A DNA stretch of 64,000 nt from CAIRDP01 sp037138335 (GTDB lineage Bacteria > Bacteroidota > Bacteroidia > Bacteroidales > FEN-979): positions 1-64,000 of the forward strand of contig JBAXIO010000012.1 of assembly GCA_037138335.1 (NCBI GenBank). Reading direction: 5' to 3'. Made by a program: the position numbers and the translations under genes. Under the pieces are notes generated by a model. It made no database searches. It saw nothing but the letters and a program-made list of their open reading frames with translations, and had not been told where the DNA came from. The first letter of the stretch is position 1; each line of letters opens with the position of its first letter. Below are positions 1 to 9,043 of this stretch, in pieces.

Positions 1-1620
1 AAATGGTGGAACTCCGAAACCCAGTCGAACTGGTGGGATGGATATATCCGGAATGCTTTTCTGCTTGATGATCAACAGGCGATTGAAAAAGTAAAAATCT
101 ACATCACTCGGATTCTGGCTACGCAGGACGCAGATGGTTATATTGGAATTTATGACAAAGAATTACGCTATAAATTTACCAGCGAAAATGGCGAATTGTG
201 GTCAAAAACAACCTTGTACCGCGGATTGCTGGCATATTACGAATGCACTCGCGACGAAAATGTTTGGAACGCACTGGTCAGGGCGGTTGACAATGTGATG
301 CAAAATTACCCGGTTAACAAATCGCAGCCTTTTTTTGCAGGAAAAGATTTTTCAGGAGGCGTGGCTCATGGATTAACATTTACCGATGTATTGGACCGGA
401 TGCATCAACTCACCGGCGACCAGAAATATTCGGATTATGCAGCTTTTTTATACCTGAATTTCTCCGAAAACTATTCTTCAGAAAAAGATGCCCAACTCCA
501 TAATATTTTAGACCCAAACTTTAAGATGCAATCGCATGGAGCACATACCTATGAACATTTGCGACCGTTGATCGTGGCTGCGTATGCTAAGGGGACTAGA
601 GAATTGAATAACGCTTTGCGAATTTATCTTGAGCGGATTAAAGTTTGCACCACCCCAACAGGCGGCGCTATTGGCGATGAGTGGATTGGCGGACGACAGG
701 CAGATGCCACGCACACCGGATACGAATATTGTTCGCTGCATGAACTCATGGATAGTTACTCTGCATTATTTCAGAAAAATGGCGATATCAAGGCTGCTGA
801 GGCAATAGAAACCATTTTTTACAATGCCGCGCAGGGAAGCAGAAATCCCGATCATTCGTGTATTGCCTATCTGAAAACGGATAATTCGTTTGAAATGACC
901 GGTACCCGAAATGGTGAAGTGGAACCCGGTCGAAAACAAACGCGGTATAAATACTCACCTGTCCATCAGGACGTGGCTGTTTGTTGTGTTCCTAATGCCG
1001 GCCGAATTTCGCCATATTTCCTGCAGTGCTGTTGGTTTAAAGAAAGCGAGAACACTCTGTTAACTGGGGTTTTAGGCCCGAATATTCTGGAAACAACCAT
1101 TCAAAATGTTCCGGTTAAAATTGAAGAAATAACAGAATATCCCTACCAGAATCACTTTATTTTCAGAATAAAAACCGGGAAAGCCGTTTCATTTCGACTA
1201 AAGATCAGAAAACCGGAATGGGCCACATCCATACAAACCAAAGAAAATTACCAACTTGAAGATGGATATCTTGTTTTTGACAGGAAATACCTAACGAATG
1301 ATCAGATCGAACTGGAATTTAAGGCTGATGTTCAGGTCAAAGAGGATTTGAATCACGAAAAATACTTCAGCTACGGAGCTTTGATTTATGCTAAACCCAA
1401 TAAAGCCATCGAGCATACAGGAAAAGTTTATGCTCCCGGATTCATAGACTTGACTTATTCTCCTACTGATTCGAGCAGGTATGAGTTTATCATAAATCAT
1501 CAGGCTCGCTTTCAGGATGGGAAAATCAGTATTTATCTGAAAAACAAAACCACAAAAAAAACGGAAAAAATTGAATTGATTCCTTTGGGAAAAACTATTT
1601 TGAGACAAGTATCCTTTTGA
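1..1620 (+). CDS. GH127/DUF1680 beta-L-arabinofuranosidase-like hydrolase, 5' truncated by window edge
   Basis: The frame is open from base 1 to the TGA ending at 1620 (539 residues visible), so the N-terminus lies outside the window; the TTG at 196 is internal. The family removes terminal beta-L-arabinofuranose (GH127) or related sugars with an (alpha/alpha)6 barrel and a zinc-bound catalytic cysteine. Visible signatures are GNWWDGY-like text at the left edge (SNWWDGYIRNAF), TGGAIGDEWIGG, an E-Y-C at 724-732 and the paired cysteines VCCVPNAGR at 982-987. These match the Glu, Cys and Cys-Cys zinc/nucleophile positions known for HypBA1. The C-terminal third is beta-rich, as in the family. Substrate is not proven. 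The gene is visibly AT-richer than the housekeeping genes to the right. Confidence 0.82.
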   Translation, partial: KWWNSETQSNWWDGYIRNAFLLDDQQAIEKVKIYITRILATQDADGYIGIYDKELRYKFTSENGELWSKTTLYRGLLAYYECTRDENVWNALVRAVDNVMQNYPVNKSQPFFAGKDFSGGVAHGLTFTDVLDRMHQLTGDQKYSDYAAFLYLNFSENYSSEKDAQLHNILDPNFKMQSHGAHTYEHLRPLIVAAYAKGTRELNNALRIYLERIKVCTTPTGGAIGDEWIGGRQADATHTGYEYCSLHELMDSYSALFQKNGDIKAAEAIETIFYNAAQGSRNPDHSCIAYLKTDNSFEMTGTRNGEVEPGRKQTRYKYSPVHQDVAVCCVPNAGRISPYFLQCCWFKESENTLLTGVLGPNILETTIQNVPVKIEEITEYPYQNHFIFRIKTGKAVSFRLKIRKPEWATSIQTKENYQLEDGYLVFDRKYLTNDQIELEFKADVQVKEDLNHEKYFSYGALIYAKPNKAIEHTGKVYAPGFIDLTYSPTDSSRYEFIINHQARFQDGKISIYLKNKTTKKTEKIELIPLGKTILRQVSF

Positions 1621-1662
1621 TAATAAACGAACTGTTTATTTAAGACTAAAATACCGATAAGA

Positions 1663-2568
1663 ATGATTTCAATACCAACCCTCTCTCAATTTATTGTTTC
1701 CGGTCAGGTTCTTATTCTGGACGGAGCCACCGGTTCCCGGTTGATTGCTTCCGGATTGCAGCCCGGTTATTGTCCCGAACTATGGAATATTGAGCAGCCC
1801 GATAAGGTTAAAAATGTTGCCAGGACCTATTTTGAAGCCGGTTCCGATGCTGTGCTAACCAATACTTTTGGCGGTTCCCTGCTTAAACTCAGGGATTATG
1901 GCCTTGAAGGCCGGGTGAATGAACTTAATGCAGCAGCTGCAGAGCTGGCTTTATCAGTGAAGCCGTCAGGGAGGTTTGTACTTGCTTCCATGGGCCCATG
2001 CGGGAAATTCATGGAACCTTTCGGAGAAGTTACGAGGGATCAGATGATCCGGTCCTTTGCTGCACAGGTAAAGTCGCTGTCAGGTTCCGGCATCGATGGT
2101 TTCATGCTTGAAACCTTTATCGCGCTGGATGAATTGCTGTGCGCCATACAGGCCATAAGGGAGCATAGCAGCCTTCCATTTTTTGCATCCATGACTTTTG
2201 AATATTCATCCCTGGGCTTCAATACCATCATGGGAACTTCACTGGCGGAAGCAGCGGAAGAACTCTCCCGGGCAGGTGCTTTGGCCGTGGGTTCAAATTG
2301 CGGAAATGGTCTGGAGAAGATGATCAATGTCGGAAAAGAATTCCGCTCACTGAGCAAGGATCTGCATATCCTTATCAAATCCAATGCAGGGGAACCAGCC
2401 TATACAGATGGATGTACAATTTACCCGGAAGATTCAGGATTCCTGGAAGCCCATGCCGATGAACTGTTCTCTTTCCGGCCTTCAGTGCTGGGAGGATGCT
2501 GCGGTACTGACCCTGAATATATCAGGTGCCTGAGAAGGCTCATTGACTTGAAAAAACGTTCATTTTAA
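1663..2568 (+). CDS. Homocysteine S-methyltransferase family protein (MetH N-terminal type)
   Basis: A 301-residue stand-alone homocysteine-binding barrel, which transfers a methyl group to homocysteine. The signatures are DGATGSRL near the N-terminus, TNTFGGS (~residue 67), GSNCGNG (~210) and the zinc motif GGCCGT near the C-terminus; the Cys of the middle motif and the last two Cys bind zinc. Folate, cobalamin and activation domains of full MetH are absent, so the methyl donor must come from another protein or a different methyl compound. It starts 42 bases after the GH127 gene on the same strand and may be cotranscribed. Alternatives are a betaine- or S-methylmethionine-dependent enzyme; the sequence does not separate these. 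Confidence 0.85.
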   Translation: MISIPTLSQFIVSGQVLILDGATGSRLIASGLQPGYCPELWNIEQPDKVKNVARTYFEAGSDAVLTNTFGGSLLKLRDYGLEGRVNELNAAAAELALSVKPSGRFVLASMGPCGKFMEPFGEVTRDQMIRSFAAQVKSLSGSGIDGFMLETFIALDELLCAIQAIREHSSLPFFASMTFEYSSLGFNTIMGTSLAEAAEELSRAGALAVGSNCGNGLEKMINVGKEFRSLSKDLHILIKSNAGEPAYTDGCTIYPEDSGFLEAHADELFSFRPSVLGGCCGTDPEYIRCLRRLIDLKKRSF

Positions 2569-2624
2569 TCAGCATTCGCCGGAAAAATATGAACACCCCA
2601 GTTTATAGATTGCCAATAGGTTAA

Positions 2625-2650
2625 GGTGGTCAGATTCTCCGCTTTGTCCA
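2625..2650 (+). repeat. IS21-end-like motif, left copy
   Basis: The pattern GGTGGTCA-N4-CTCCG-N5-TCCA here is repeated with identical spacing at 5975-6000. I recall such GGTGGTCA...CTCCGG...TCCA modules from subterminal repeats of IS21-family elements of Bacteroidota. No istA or istB is present, so this would be a relic. The identity is from memory, not from a search. Confidence 0.35.
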
Positions 2651-2678
2651 ATTTGAATACCTATAAAATCTCTTTTTA

Positions 2679-2748
2679 TGTACTCGTTTGGGACCCGAAA
2701 AAACAAAAGCCCTCATTCCACTGCGGTTTGAGAGCTTTTTGAGTACAC
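2679..2748. terminator. Bidirectional hairpin terminator between convergent genes
   Basis: The inner stem pairs AAAGCCCTCA (2707-2716) with TGAGAGCTTT (2730-2739), 9 of 10 pairs, with a T run on both sides (TTTTT at 2737-2741; the complement of AAAAAACAAAA on the minus strand). An outer arm TGTACTC/GAGTACA (2679-2685, 2742-2748) encloses it. It sits between the convergent methyltransferase and glycosidase genes. The rest of 2569-2858 shows only the IS21-like motif at 2625. Confidence 0.6.
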
Positions 2749-2858
2749 TTAACTGACCAATTATCTAACTTTAGAATCATTCCAGATTACCTGAAAGTTG
2801 CTGATTTTATTGAGGAAATAGTGCCCTAATGAACCCTAAGATTCAGATAAATAAACCA

Positions 2859-5765
2859 TTACTTAGTCACAACCATTTTGACCACCTTCATAGTATTACC
2901 GCTGGTCATTTTAATTAAATACATCCCTCCCGATAAATTTGAAGTATTCAATTCGAATTCATATCGTCCACAACTTTTATAGTCATGAACAAGAGTTTCG
3001 ATGGTTTTCCCGACTCCATCAATTAATTCTATGGTTACAAGCCCGTTCTGAACAATTTCATAATCAATTTTTGCAGTAGGATTCATATTACCCAATGCAT
3101 AAACCGACAAAGAACATTCCAGCTTAGGCGGACCATCGCCAATTCCTGTAGAAATGTTTTTCCATACAGTTTCAATACCAAACCATAGTGATGGGTTAGT
3201 CGTCTGATCAATTGAAATTGTATACAGATTCCCATTTGCCGGAAAGTAAACTTTTTTACTTCCCGAAGCCTGCCCTTTTACATCCAATGCATTTACCCTG
3301 ATAGAATCAGCATGTATTGTCAGTTGAAAAGCCAGAGAAGCAGGTTCTATAATAGTGGGAGCTGTACCAATATTCAAAACCCTTGATTTATCAGCATTCC
3401 AAACTGTGTTTGTATTCTCCTGTTTTGTTCCTATGGTAAGCAGGGATTTGGTCGTTTCCTTCAGGTTATTATCCGTCAGACTGATCCAGGTAAAACCTCC
3501 GAAAACATTCCCGCTAATCATTTTTAAATTCCCGATCTCCTTGTTCGGATAATTCTGAAGGAAACCAACTGCAGCAATAAATTTCGGAGTGTTGATAGTG
3601 AATATTCCATTTTTATCCCAGATCAGTTCCTGGGTATCGGAAGTATAAGGATTGCCTGGTTCAGGGGGAATTGTATTCCCACTGAATGGTGTTGAACTGT
3701 TGTAATCTGAAACCACTATTTTATGAACCAACCCGAGAAGGTCTGGGTAAGCAGGAGGGTAGAGTTCCCATTCTGGAGTAGTAAAAGGTGTCGAAAGCAG
3801 ATCATTATTTGTCATTTTCATCTCAACAGGCTGGTTTGATACGGAAATCAATTTATCACGGAAAGCTTTTGAAAATGAAGGTGCGAACGCCATTTGAATA
3901 TTATTCCTTGCAAAATCCAATTCGCTGTTCACAATATCTTCCTCCATAGACTGAGGGGCACTTGCATAACAAAAAAACATCATTGCATCCGCATCATGCA
4001 AGGAACTGTATGCCGTTAAGTAAAAAGGTGTTTCGACATAATAGTCCGTGAAATAGGGATGATTATATTCACCGACTGCAAAGGGTTTATTTTTAAATGC
4101 AATACCGCGGAATAAGTTTTTAACTGTGCTTCCTTCCGGATCTTTCACCATTGGCTTGTTATCAAAAAGAAGCTGTCCAGTATAATCAGTAAGAGGTAGC
4201 TTCCAGTAGTTGTGATTATCAATATAATCAAGCCTGCTCTGGATTTTATTATCGGGCGCACCCATAAGGAAATTCTGACCCGAGATCGGAACCCGAATAC
4301 TGCATTCATTTCTCATGAAAGAATAAAACTCGTCAAAATACTTCTCTTCCAGATCAACGTAAAAAGCCACTTCATCGGTTTTTCTTTTGCTGGCGAATTG
4401 CGCCAGTTCACTTTTCTGGAATCGTTTGATATTCTGAGCAGTTAACGATTCACCGGCCAATAAGTCAACTCCTCCATATTTGCGTAAAGTTATATTGTCA
4501 AAATAAACGGAGCCCGTATCAGCTCCCAGGCTAAATGACATATAAGCATCCAGTAAATTGCTTTCACCCGGGGTTGCAGTAAAACTATATTCCTGCCAGG
4601 CAGTTGTTAAAAAAACCTGCTTATTTCCATAGATGGTATATGGGGAGCCAAATTTTGAAAGCGAGGATAATATTGAAATATTTTTACTGGCCTTTGCCCA
4701 GAATTTTACCTGATAGATAGTATCTTTCTCAACGGCAAAACCCTCCTGGTAAAATTGTACATGCCAGTCTGTTCCTGTGCTGGTCGTGATTGTTATTTTG
4801 CCGCATTTATTTCCGCTCACACCTGCCCCGTTGTTGAATTGTAAGCCTGCGGCTGCACCGTTAAGAACCATCAGTTTCCAATACTGGCCGGGAGTACTGT
4901 TTTCAAATGAACTGTCCTGCAGGATATTGACAGAAGAAACACTGCCGATATGCCAGGCATTCCGCAATCCCTCATCAGTCCCGTATAGATTTGCAAGATA
5001 TTGATTCCACAAGGTGTCCAGTTCCTGGCTATAATAAGATGGCAGGGTCCCGCCATTTTTTATGGGCTTTAAACTGTTATTTAAAAAATCCAGGAACAAC
5101 CAATCTTCATTAACCACTTCAACTAAAGCAACGGCAGGATCATCTTTCAATGCCAGCCCCGTATAAGGATTTACCCTGCTAATAAAATCCTGAAAAATAT
5201 GTTTACGGGCATTGATCAGTTGCCTGTTGTAATAATCACAAATTGCATGTGTTCCTTTCACTGAATCCTGAACAGGGATGCCTTCTTCAGCCGTGTGTTT
5301 GAGCTCATAATTCCAGGCAAGAACAACCCTTATCCCCTGCTTTTTCAACTCATTTACAAAATAAAAGTATTTATCAAGGCGGTCTTCATAATACAGAATG
5401 TTGGGGCCACCAAGTTTTTTTAAACCCCATATGTCATTTAAAAATGAATTATTTCGTACTACATTAAATCCGAATTTTCGCAATCTTCCGGCAATCAAGG
5501 CGGCTTTGTCTTTATCCGGATAAAGCCCGGGATCAGACCAGATATTATTCCCATAAATCCTCAATTGCTTACCGTTGACTTCAAAATTCCCATCGGCAGT
5601 TACCGTTACAAAATCATTCGCGCCTATAGGTTCTATGGGAAATGACGGTAAAAATTCCTGTGTAGTAGTATCGTAAGGCGGCAGATAAAAATTAAATCCG
5701 TTCTGGATTGATTGCCCGAAAGCATTAATACTTAACAGGCAGAGGAAGTAAAGAATCTTTTTCAT
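2859..5765 (-). CDS. T9SS-secreted clan GH-A-type glycoside hydrolase with internal carbohydrate-binding domain
   Basis: Start chosen at ATG 5765 because it opens a clear signal peptide (MKKILYFLCLLSINAFGQ); 968 residues. A cellulase-like TIM barrel is suggested by the acid/base in VEVVNED (Asn219-Glu220) and the probable nucleophile in VGEYNHP (Glu566). Between these two halves, residues ~281-430, lies a CBM4/9-like beta-sandwich (DSSFENS ... GSVYFDNITLRKYGG). The last ~80 residues form a type A T9SS sorting domain ending GGMYLIKM...VVKMVVTK. The protein should therefore cross the outer membrane and be surface-attached or released. No substrate can be named; a beta-mannan or beta-glucan role is a guess. 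The gene is AT-richer than its right-hand neighbours and flanked by IS21-like relics. Confidence 0.75.
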   Translation of the reverse strand: MKKILYFLCLLSINAFGQSIQNGFNFYLPPYDTTTQEFLPSFPIEPIGANDFVTVTADGNFEVNGKQLRIYGNNIWSDPGLYPDKDKAALIAGRLRKFGFNVVRNNSFLNDIWGLKKLGGPNILYYEDRLDKYFYFVNELKKQGIRVVLAWNYELKHTAEEGIPVQDSVKGTHAICDYYNRQLINARKHIFQDFISRVNPYTGLALKDDPAVALVEVVNEDWLFLDFLNNSLKPIKNGGTLPSYYSQELDTLWNQYLANLYGTDEGLRNAWHIGSVSSVNILQDSSFENSTPGQYWKLMVLNGAAAGLQFNNGAGVSGNKCGKITITTSTGTDWHVQFYQEGFAVEKDTIYQVKFWAKASKNISILSSLSKFGSPYTIYGNKQVFLTTAWQEYSFTATPGESNLLDAYMSFSLGADTGSVYFDNITLRKYGGVDLLAGESLTAQNIKRFQKSELAQFASKRKTDEVAFYVDLEEKYFDEFYSFMRNECSIRVPISGQNFLMGAPDNKIQSRLDYIDNHNYWKLPLTDYTGQLLFDNKPMVKDPEGSTVKNLFRGIAFKNKPFAVGEYNHPYFTDYYVETPFYLTAYSSLHDADAMMFFCYASAPQSMEEDIVNSELDFARNNIQMAFAPSFSKAFRDKLISVSNQPVEMKMTNNDLLSTPFTTPEWELYPPAYPDLLGLVHKIVVSDYNSSTPFSGNTIPPEPGNPYTSDTQELIWDKNGIFTINTPKFIAAVGFLQNYPNKEIGNLKMISGNVFGGFTWISLTDNNLKETTKSLLTIGTKQENTNTVWNADKSRVLNIGTAPTIIEPASLAFQLTIHADSIRVNALDVKGQASGSKKVYFPANGNLYTISIDQTTNPSLWFGIETVWKNISTGIGDGPPKLECSLSVYALGNMNPTAKIDYEIVQNGLVTIELIDGVGKTIETLVHDYKSCGRYEFELNTSNLSGGMYLIKMTSGNTMKVVKMVVTK

Positions 5766-5867
5766 CTTAGAAGTTTTTGTAGTATGAAATATAAGATATT
5801 CATAGATATATGCCTCTAAGTTAAAATAAAACAAAAGAATATGGACAGATTGTTAGACTTTTTTTAG

Positions 5868-6000
5868 GTCGGTGGACAAAACGCTCAAAGTAAACGGTTC
5901 CCGCCGGAATAACTTGACCATCTCATTTTATTGATTGTTAAGAAGATATCATGATCAACCAAAATCGGCGGAGGGTGGTCAGGAGCTCCGGTTTTTCCAC
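5868..6000. mobile_element. Probable IS21-family end relics (no transposase) in a 313-base gap
   Basis: The gap 5766-6078 holds no gene. At 5975-6000 it carries GGTGGTCA-N4-CTCCG-N5-TCCA, the same module as at 2625-2650. At 5904-5922 the minus strand reads GATGGTCAAGTTATTCCGG, a related module facing the other way. Opposed modules of this kind are what two IS21-type ends would leave. No istA/istB and no target duplication is visible. The remaining bases hold the glycosidase leader (5766-5867) and a terminator (6032-6061). Confidence 0.35.
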
Positions 6001-6031
6001 CAGCCCCCATACCGGCCCCTAATAAAAAACA

Positions 6032-6061
6032 TAACCCCGTAAACCATTGATTTACGGGGTT
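6032..6061. terminator. Strong rho-independent hairpin downstream of tRNA-Leu
   Basis: AACCCCGTAAA (6033-6043) pairs with TTTACGGGGTT (6051-6061) around a 7-base loop. On the minus strand the stem is followed by GTTTTTTATT, right for ending the tRNA transcript; on the plus strand it is followed by TTTTGGTTT. Confidence 0.8.
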
Positions 6062-6078
6062 TTTGGTTTAAAAATGGG

Positions 6079-6162
6079 TACCCGGAGCCGGAATCGAACC
6101 GGCACGAGTGTTACCTCATTGGTTTTTGAGACCAACGCGTCTACCTATTCCGCCATCCGGGC
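6079..6162 (-). tRNA. tRNA-Leu (anticodon CAA)
   Basis: The minus strand folds as an 84-nt class II tRNA: acceptor GCCCGGA/TCCGGGT (one G-U pair), anticodon stem TTGGT/ACCAA with loop CTCAAAA giving anticodon CAA, a long variable arm as expected for Leu, and T-arm GCCGGTTCGATTCCGGC. The discriminator base is A and CCA is not encoded. It reads UUG codons. Confidence 0.95.
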
Positions 6163-6223
6163 TTGATTGGTGTCGAAAAGGGCTGCAAAGATAGGGAAAA
6201 CTTTCAATGTTGATAACCTTTCC

Positions 6224-6254
6224 TTGCTTCGCTTCCTTGAAAACTTTATTTTAG
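6224..6254 (+). promoter_or_regulatory. Candidate Bacteroidota promoter of prs
   Basis: TTG at 6224-6226, a 20-base spacer, then TATTTTAG at 6247-6254, one mismatch from TAnnTTTG; the start codon follows 24 bases later. Confidence 0.4.
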
Positions 6255-6278
6255 CAGTTCACTAACAAAACATGCGTT

Positions 6279-7211
6279 ATGGCAACCAAGGTCAAGATCT
6301 TTTCAGGCCAGGTCTCGAGATACCTGTCTGATAAAATTGCCCAGAGTTATGGTATGGAACTGGGTAAAGTCACATTCCTTAGTTTTGCCGACGGAGAGTT
6401 CCAGCCATCCTTTGAAGAAAATATTCGTGGCACTGATGTGTTCCTTGTCCAGTCAACCCACCCGCCTTCAGATAACATCCTTGAACTGCTCATGATGATC
6501 GATGCGGCCCGCCGTGCCTCTGCCCGTTCCATCGTGGCTGTTATCCCTTACTTCGGATATGCCCGACAGGACCGCAAAGACAAACCCCGCGTTTCCATCG
6601 CTTCCAAACTGGTTGCTAACCTGCTTTCTGCAGCCGGCGTGAACCGGGTCATAACACTTGATTTGCATGCCGACCAGATCCAGGGCTTTTTTGATGTGCC
6701 GGTGGATCACCTCTACGCTTCCTCTGTCTTCATCCCATACCTTAAAACCCTGCATCTGAACAACCTTACTTTTGCATCCCCCGATACAGGTGGTACCCGC
6801 CGCGCCGGGTCGTATGCAAAGTACTTCCATACCGATTTCGTCATCTGTTACAAGCACAGGTCAAAACCTAATGAAATTGCAAAAATGGCCCTGGTGGGTG
6901 ATGTTAAAGGAAGGAATGTGATCCTTCTCGACGATATCGTGGATACCGGCGGCACTCTCTGCAAAGCAGCCCAGATCATCATGGATAACGGGGCAACTTC
7001 GGTAAGGGCCATGGTCACCCATCCTATCCTTTCGGGTAAAGCTTATGAACAACTGGAGGCTTCCGCCCTCACCGAGCTCATCGTTACCGACACCATCCCG
7101 CTTAAAAAAGAAAGTCCGAAGATAAAAGTTATCACCACCTCGGACCTTTTCGCGGAAGTCATCCGCAGACTGAAGAAGAAAGAATCTATCTCTTCTCTGT
7201 TTAAGTTTTAG
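6279..7211 (+). CDS. prs: Ribose-phosphate pyrophosphokinase (PRPP synthetase)
   Basis: Transfers pyrophosphate from ATP to ribose 5-phosphate to make PRPP for purine, pyrimidine, histidine, tryptophan and NAD synthesis, in the cytosol. The 310 residues match the class I family length. The divalent-cation site DLHADQIQGFFD starts at Asp128 and the PRPP loop DDIVDTGGT spans 218-226; the flexible loop YARQDRKDKPR lies at 94-104. It is a single gene with its own candidate promoter, divergent from tRNA-Leu. Its TAG stop overlaps by four bases the TAA of the convergent serine hydrolase. Confidence 0.97.
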   Translation: MATKVKIFSGQVSRYLSDKIAQSYGMELGKVTFLSFADGEFQPSFEENIRGTDVFLVQSTHPPSDNILELLMMIDAARRASARSIVAVIPYFGYARQDRKDKPRVSIASKLVANLLSAAGVNRVITLDLHADQIQGFFDVPVDHLYASSVFIPYLKTLHLNNLTFASPDTGGTRRAGSYAKYFHTDFVICYKHRSKPNEIAKMALVGDVKGRNVILLDDIVDTGGTLCKAAQIIMDNGATSVRAMVTHPILSGKAYEQLEASALTELIVTDTIPLKKESPKIKVITTSDLFAEVIRRLKKKESISSLFKF

Positions 7212-8860
7212 TGTATTTTCTTCCCCTCGTGATCACCGTTCTGATGCAGGATCAGCTTGATTACCTTGCCGTCGGCATCTGAGATGAATTCAACTTTTGC
7301 ATCAACGATCTTTAAAAAGAATATTGAAGGTGTTTCGGCAAACATCTCAAATATGGACTGGCCTGTCGCCTGTCCCATCAGGTGGCCGTCGTCAAATGTG
7401 ACTTTGATCGTAAATCCCGGCGCAAGCTCGTATTCTCCCACGAATTTCTGCATCTGCTCTGCCGGTAAACTGATCTCAGCATGAGCCGGGATCGGTTTAT
7501 CGGTGCGGGCCCAGGTGGAGGAGGCCTGGCCCAGGTTCTGGAAATTAACGGCAGTGACGTTGCCTTCTTTATTCATGATGAATTCATAATAGGCCATCCC
7601 GTCATTAAACGAAAACCTGTTTGGGGCATAAGCTGAAAGCTTGAATTGCTGCCCCCCGGTTCTCTGGGAATAAAGCTGTTTGTCATTAAATGTAATCACC
7701 CTCTGCTCGTTCTGCCCGTTCTCATATACCCCGGTATATTTCTTCAGGGTTACCGTATCCAGGGTGATCTCTTTAAACCCGGGCATTTTCCCGCTTGCAA
7801 TGGCTGCAATTTTAAAAGCTGCATTGTCGGGGGAAATCGCGTCGCAGTTTGAAAATACGGCCACGAAAACATCCTCAAGGGGCAGGTAGATCCCAATGCT
7901 GAGGAAACCGTTTATTCCGCCGTTATGCCATATGACTTTACTTCCGAAGATCTCGCCCGGTACAAGTCCGTACCCGTAACCGGTGGCAGATCCGTCTTTA
8001 AGAACATACGATGCCTCTGCTTGTGCAAAGGTTTCAGGTTTGAGGATCCTGCCCGAACGAACACCTTTGGTCCAGGTGTAAAGGTCATCCACCGTCGACA
8101 ATAAAGAACCTGCCGCATAAGGCTGGGTCATGCTCAGGTAAGGCGAATTCATGTAGCCGGAATCGGCTTTGCTGTACCCTTTCACCCTGTTTATAACAAG
8201 ATCGGCCGTGTTGTCATAGCTGGTATGTTTGAGTCCCAGGGGTTTAAAGATGTGCTTTTCAAGATATTGAGGATATGGTTCCCCGCTTGCTTTCTCGATG
8301 ATATAACCCAGCAGGATATAACCTGAATTGTCGTACTGGAATTTTGTTCCGGGTTCAAAATCCATAGGCTGGTCCTTGAAAAAATCCACAATCTCCTTTG
8401 GCGTCATGTCTTTACGCTGCATTTCCCCTGTCCATTCCTTCATACGGGTATAATCTTTGACCCCCGAGGTATGCGTTAAAAGCTGCTCCACGGTGATCTT
8501 ATACCCGTGGGTGGGATAGTCGGGTATGAACTTCGTGATCTCGTCCTGGAGCGAAAGCTTCCCCTGTTCTTCGAGCTGCAGTATGGCAACTGCTGTAAAC
8601 TGCTTGGTAATTGAACCTATTCTGAAGATCATATCGGGCCTCAGTGGCACATTCAGCTCAAGGTCGGCTTTTCCGAAACCCTTGCGGTAAACAACCTTTC
8701 CCTTTTCCATGACCAGGGCGGCGCAGCCCGGGCCATCGGCTTTGAACTGGTCCGACAGTATCTTATCAAATGCGGCAGTGTTACTATTTTGCGCAAAAAC
8801 CCCGGTACCAGGGACCAGGAACATGCTCATCAGCAAACAGATATAAATGTATTTTTTCAT
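7208..8860 (-). CDS. Secreted serine hydrolase of the class C beta-lactamase/penicillin-binding fold
   Basis: 550 residues with a signal peptide (MKKYIYICLLMSMFLVPGTGVFAQ). The catalytic domain shows S83-I-T-K86 (SxxK), Y176-D-N178 (YxN) and H312-N-G314 in place of KTG, the usual triad of the serine beta-lactamase-like family (AmpC, EstB, D-aminopeptidase types). Residues ~370-550 form an extra C-terminal region with two repeated lipocalin-like segments (KKYTGVYENG and QKFVGEYELAPG), common in periplasmic members. It probably acts on a peptide, ester or amide substrate in the periplasm. A true antibiotic resistance role is not supported by sequence alone. Confidence 0.85.
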   Translation of the reverse strand: MKKYIYICLLMSMFLVPGTGVFAQNSNTAAFDKILSDQFKADGPGCAALVMEKGKVVYRKGFGKADLELNVPLRPDMIFRIGSITKQFTAVAILQLEEQGKLSLQDEITKFIPDYPTHGYKITVEQLLTHTSGVKDYTRMKEWTGEMQRKDMTPKEIVDFFKDQPMDFEPGTKFQYDNSGYILLGYIIEKASGEPYPQYLEKHIFKPLGLKHTSYDNTADLVINRVKGYSKADSGYMNSPYLSMTQPYAAGSLLSTVDDLYTWTKGVRSGRILKPETFAQAEASYVLKDGSATGYGYGLVPGEIFGSKVIWHNGGINGFLSIGIYLPLEDVFVAVFSNCDAISPDNAAFKIAAIASGKMPGFKEITLDTVTLKKYTGVYENGQNEQRVITFNDKQLYSQRTGGQQFKLSAYAPNRFSFNDGMAYYEFIMNKEGNVTAVNFQNLGQASSTWARTDKPIPAHAEISLPAEQMQKFVGEYELAPGFTIKVTFDDGHLMGQATGQSIFEMFAETPSIFFLKIVDAKVEFISDADGKVIKLILHQNGDHEGKKIH

Positions 8861-8924
8861 GATTTCATTTTTTTATGAGACCTTGAGACGTAAAAGGGCC
8901 AGTGAAAGTTACAAGAAAATTGGA

Positions 8925-8984
8925 TGCAAGAAGCAGGAAACGGGAAGAAGGATATCCAACATCCTGCTTCCCGTTTCCTGTATC
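8925..8984. repeat. Heptamer array with inverted arms
   Basis: Seven-base words GCAAGAA GCAGGAA ACGGGAA are followed by the inverse set ATCCTGC TTCCCGT TTCCTGT. The 14-base arms at 8934-8947 and 8967-8980 are perfect inverse complements. It lies between the divergent serine hydrolase and L25 genes, just upstream of the L25 promoter. It shares words with the arrays at 54511 and 54973. Confidence 0.75.
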
Positions 8985-8987
8985 CCC

Positions 8988-9017
8988 TTGGATATTCAGA
9001 AATAATTCTTAATTTTG
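8988..9017 (+). promoter_or_regulatory. Bacteroidota-type promoter of the L25 gene
   Basis: TTG (8988-8990), 19-base spacer, TAATTTTG (9010-9017), a full match to TAnnTTTG. The ATG at 9044 lies 26 bases downstream, and this placement excludes any more upstream start. Confidence 0.6.
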
Positions 9018-9043
9018 CAGCCCATTTAAAAAAAAACATAATT

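Noticed and set aside
196..1620. GH127 gene starting at TTG 196
   Set aside because: The same frame is open to base 1 and encodes conserved family text (SNWWDGYIRNAF) before 196, so the gene is simply cut by the window edge.
7208..8860. Antibiotic resistance beta-lactamase (AmpC)
   Set aside because: The third motif is HNG rather than KTG and there is a long extra C-terminal region, as in general serine hydrolases and D-aminopeptidase-like proteins.
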